In this document: piece after piece, positions 51,251 through 53,631 of the stretch
How positions within the stretch are numbered: position 1 is the stretch's first letter
Layout of the letters: the number at the start of each line of letters is the position of its first letter
NCBI GenBank assembly: GCA_032718475.1
Contig: JAUCBJ010002158.1
Coordinates: 1 to 53,631 of the forward strand
DNA: 53,631 bases
From: Nemertoderma westbladi
Taxonomy: Eukaryota; Xenacoelomorpha; Nemertodermatida; Nemertodermatidae
Direction: 5' to 3'
The notes under the pieces: generated by a model
Told to the model about the DNA's origin: nothing
The model's input: only the letters and a program-made list of their open reading frames with translations
Database searches by the model: none
Made by a program: the position numbers and the translations under genes

Positions 51251-51382
51251 ATATATTATATATATATCACGCTACACTGAGTAGCAGTATCGGTAATTAA
51301 TTACTAGGCTAACAGTGATACTGAATTACTAGACTTGCTTTAACTGTAATATAGCAGTAGGCATTCAACTGTACAAACAAAC

Positions 51383-53631
51383 ATGTCTGACACAAAACGG
51401 GCACTGTCAGATAGTCTTTTGGAAGGTGTTAGAATGAGTCTTAGACTTGGACAGGGTCTTGAAAGGAAGATGGCAGAGGCAATGGCAACATCAGAAGCGA
51501 AAAGAAAGGCGGCAGAGGCAATGGCAACAGCAGAAGCGGAAAGAAAGGCGGCAGAGACAATGGCAACAGCAGAAGCGGAAAGAAAGGCGGCAGAGGCAAT
51601 GGCAACAGTAGAAGCGGAAAGAAAGATAGAGACACCTGTACTCCCAGAACCTGCCTATAAATTCCCTTTGTACAGTACTAAACTACCTGTGCCCAGTAGG
51701 ACTGTTCCCGAGTCCGAACCCGTCCTGGACGCCGAGCGAGATATCAAGAATTTATCGCCCGTCGTCTCTCGCTCGCCCGCTACTACGTTGGCGACTCCCG
51801 CTTCGGCGGTTGAGTGGGTAGCTGAGGGACGACGGGAGATGGGTCTCTTGCTCGAGCAGCTGAGGGAACACTGTTTGTGCTCCTCTCAGCAGGTCCGGGA
51901 AATGGAAGAGACTGTTCAGCAGCTCAAGGGAACAGTCAGGGAAAGCAGGTTAGAGTTGCAAAAGGTGCAGCAAAGTATCGCGTTAGAACGCGATAAATTA
52001 GTCAATTTACAAAAGGGTATACCACCACCCCCTGTAACAATGTGTCAACCCGTTAGGTCTGAAGTATCTCATGCGCAAGGTGTGGAGCCTACACGCATCT
52101 ATACTGCTAGTGAAGTAGATACTCCTATAGTAAACCCTATTCAGGGTAATTATAAACCTGTTGATAATAATATTCCATATAGACCTGATCATAATCCGAG
52201 AAATTTATATACCGATAATTCTATATTCAATAATACGATGGTTCAAGAAAGTTTTACGCGTCAAATGGCTAGAACCGAAGCCCGTCAAGCGGTAAGGGTT
52301 GGAGAGATCGTCAAGTTCAATGGAGATGAGATGAAATGGTTACCTTTTAATGAATATTACAAAGATAACATACAGAATTCTGTGCTATCTAACGGAGAGA
52401 AACTCAGATACCTCATCGAATGCTTGGAAGGACCTCCCAAGTTAATGGCGTTAAAATTTATTGGACATCCAGATGGATTAAGACAAGTTTGGGATACATT
52501 AAACATCAGGTATGGTAATAGGACTAACATAGCTAGGCATTTATATGCGAAATTAATGGCGCCCCGAAAGTTTCTTAGCAGCGGGATTATAGAATTTTCC
52601 GATGAGATTCAGGAGATCTGTAGACAGCTAGATTGGTTAGGTAAGTCTCATGAATACCAGAACTCTATGGTTGTAGGAGCCTTAGCATCTACTTTACCAA
52701 AGGGTGGAGTAGGTACACGCTGGGACAAGAAAGTGTTATATATGATGGAACAACAACAACGAGACCCTACCATGGCTGATCTCATGTCCTTCTTAGATAG
52801 TGAAGTAAAATTACAACTCATAAAGCAGTCCAGAGAGAAAACATCGGAAAATAAGGTAAGTGAGAAACCCGTTTCTAGGAGAAGGGTAACACCAGTGTGT
52901 TATACTGACGACGACGAAAGCCAAGTCTCTCAGGAAGAGGACAGCGGGAAAGACACAGCAAAATCTTACTATGATAACAAGACCTATAAAGACGTAAGTA
53001 AATATAAGTCTCGAACCAGTGACAGGAGAGAACAGGTAACAACAACTCCTCCTACGTCTCCTAAGAGAATTCACGGAAGAAAGCCCGAAGAAAGAACGAG
53101 AGTGCATAACGTTACCCAAGGTAAAGTGAGTAACATCAAACCAAAATGTGCGCTGTGCGACGGGCCCCACCGTTTGAGTGTGTGTGCTGAATTCCTAAAG
53201 AAATCCCTGGTAGACAGACGTGAAGTCATGTGGGATAAGCGGTTATGCTATAATTGCCTCAGACCAGGACACCAACGGCGAACCTGTTACTCCGAAGTAA
53301 AGTGTGCAAAGTGCGGTGCGAAACATCACATCTTGTTACGCAGTGAATTCGAACGAAACAACCCGAGTCAGGTAAGTGAGCCCGAACTACATGTCCAATT
53401 CAGTGATGTAAATGACACTGATCAAGAGTCTGAGATGGAAGGATTCTATACGGACGAATTCTCCGACGCCAACGAATCCTGTTACCTAATAAATACCGCA
53501 GTGTATCGAGCACTTACGTATGAAAAGGACACCGACAATGAGTTCCCCCCAACTACCTTTGACAGACAACCATCTTGGAAACCTCCAACTTCCAACGTAG
53601 GAATCAGAGAATTTCCTGTAGTGCAGTGCAG
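51383..53631 (+). CDS. second BEL/Pao element, gag and start of pol (open at window end)
   Basis: An uninterrupted frame of 749 codons starts at ATG 51383 and runs off the window in frame at 53629. The N-terminus holds four copies of a 13-residue repeat (AMATAEAERKAAE type), then a coiled coil near residues 150-210. A gag core resembling DUF1759 follows near 310-480 (EIVKFNGDEMKWLPFNEYYK, then LEGPPKLMALKF and LNIRYGN). Next come Cys/His motifs near 590-655: CALCDGPHRLSVC, CYNCLRPGHQRRTC and CAKCGAKHHILL, the arrangement typical of BEL/Pao just before protease. The protein differs throughout from the gag at 36952-43785, so this is another family. No stop or frameshift is seen, so it may be intact. 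It has opposite orientation to the first element. Confidence 0.9.
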   Translation, partial: MSDTKRALSDSLLEGVRMSLRLGQGLERKMAEAMATSEAKRKAAEAMATAEAERKAAETMATAEAERKAAEAMATVEAERKIETPVLPEPAYKFPLYSTKLPVPSRTVPESEPVLDAERDIKNLSPVVSRSPATTLATPASAVEWVAEGRREMGLLLEQLREHCLCSSQQVREMEETVQQLKGTVRESRLELQKVQQSIALERDKLVNLQKGIPPPPVTMCQPVRSEVSHAQGVEPTRIYTASEVDTPIVNPIQGNYKPVDNNIPYRPDHNPRNLYTDNSIFNNTMVQESFTRQMARTEARQAVRVGEIVKFNGDEMKWLPFNEYYKDNIQNSVLSNGEKLRYLIECLEGPPKLMALKFIGHPDGLRQVWDTLNIRYGNRTNIARHLYAKLMAPRKFLSSGIIEFSDEIQEICRQLDWLGKSHEYQNSMVVGALASTLPKGGVGTRWDKKVLYMMEQQQRDPTMADLMSFLDSEVKLQLIKQSREKTSENKVSEKPVSRRRVTPVCYTDDDESQVSQEEDSGKDTAKSYYDNKTYKDVSKYKSRTSDRREQVTTTPPTSPKRIHGRKPEERTRVHNVTQGKVSNIKPKCALCDGPHRLSVCAEFLKKSLVDRREVMWDKRLCYNCLRPGHQRRTCYSEVKCAKCGAKHHILLRSEFERNNPSQVSEPELHVQFSDVNDTDQESEMEGFYTDEFSDANESCYLINTAVYRALTYEKDTDNEFPPTTFDRQPSWKPPTSNVGIREFPVVQC
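51470..51630 (+). repeat. 39-bp tandem repeat in the second gag
   Basis: Four copies of a unit close to GCAATGGCAACAGCAGAAGC, 39 bp long, remain in frame and encode AMATAEAERKAAE-type units; this predicts an extended charged helix. Confidence 0.9.

Larger units (their letters stand above)
49117..51382 (+). other. probable LTR/leader region of the second BEL/Pao element
   Basis: No reading frame precedes the gag ATG at 51383. The interval is built of tandem repeats: 38-bp units (49183-49310), a 288-bp direct duplication (about 49470-50065) and a 123-bp duplication (about 51000-51250). One or more of these may be LTR promoter repeats. The LTR boundary and primer-binding site could not be fixed because the 3' LTR lies outside the window. 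Confidence 0.5.

Overview
The window looks like intergenic DNA from an animal genome, probably a marine invertebrate. It is AT-rich, carries one terminal exon of a metazoan-type gene, and is otherwise almost entirely transposable elements, many nested. BEL/Pao LTR elements, a Penelope-like fragment and a LINE fragment fit an invertebrate; the species cannot be named from the sequence. There are no bacterial-style operons.

Layout. 1-1062 holds the last exon of a PGAP4/TMEM246-like GPI-glycan glycosyltransferase gene. 1063-7303 is non-coding, with hairpins, short tandem repeats and a 1.86 kb TIR element (3211-5066) that contains a 338 bp MITE-like element. 7304-10256 is a 2.95 kb near-perfect inverted repeat directly abutting a 1.85 kb, 12-bp-unit minisatellite (10257-12110). 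12897-14549 is a TIR element with a decayed pogo/Psq-type helix-turn-helix reading frame. 15452-26910 is a tandem duplication: the right copy (2676 bp) keeps the empty sites of two transposons (17054-19113 and 19844-23918) that inserted only into the left copy. The second of these hosts a further element (21740-23214).

26378-47015 contains two copies of a TIR element rich in the palindrome CTACGCGTAG. The first is uninterrupted. The second is split by a 1.18 kb DNA element, a 16.8 kb BEL/Pao retrotransposon (29689-46494, minus strand) and a LINE 3' fragment. The first copy supplies the empty site for each insertion. 47464-49116 holds a Penelope-like fragment and an inverted second copy of the 1.2 kb element. 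51383 to the window end is the gag of a second, different BEL/Pao element.

The BEL/Pao element at 29689-46494 is the richest object. Its two 1.9 kb LTRs differ by eye only by one 6-bp indel and one substitution, so it inserted recently. Yet gag-protease-RT-RNase H is separated from integrase by one in-frame TAG. Downstream of integrase lies an unrecognised accessory region with three zinc knuckles, itself crossed by an in-frame TAA and a frame change. A 17-20 nt motif recurs eight times along the element, in coding DNA (in two reading frames) and non-coding DNA.

The recurring theme among the DNA elements is that each family has its own short palindrome repeated just inside its ends. Three to four families share ends beginning CAGT, and three of the insertions have exact 5-bp target duplications.
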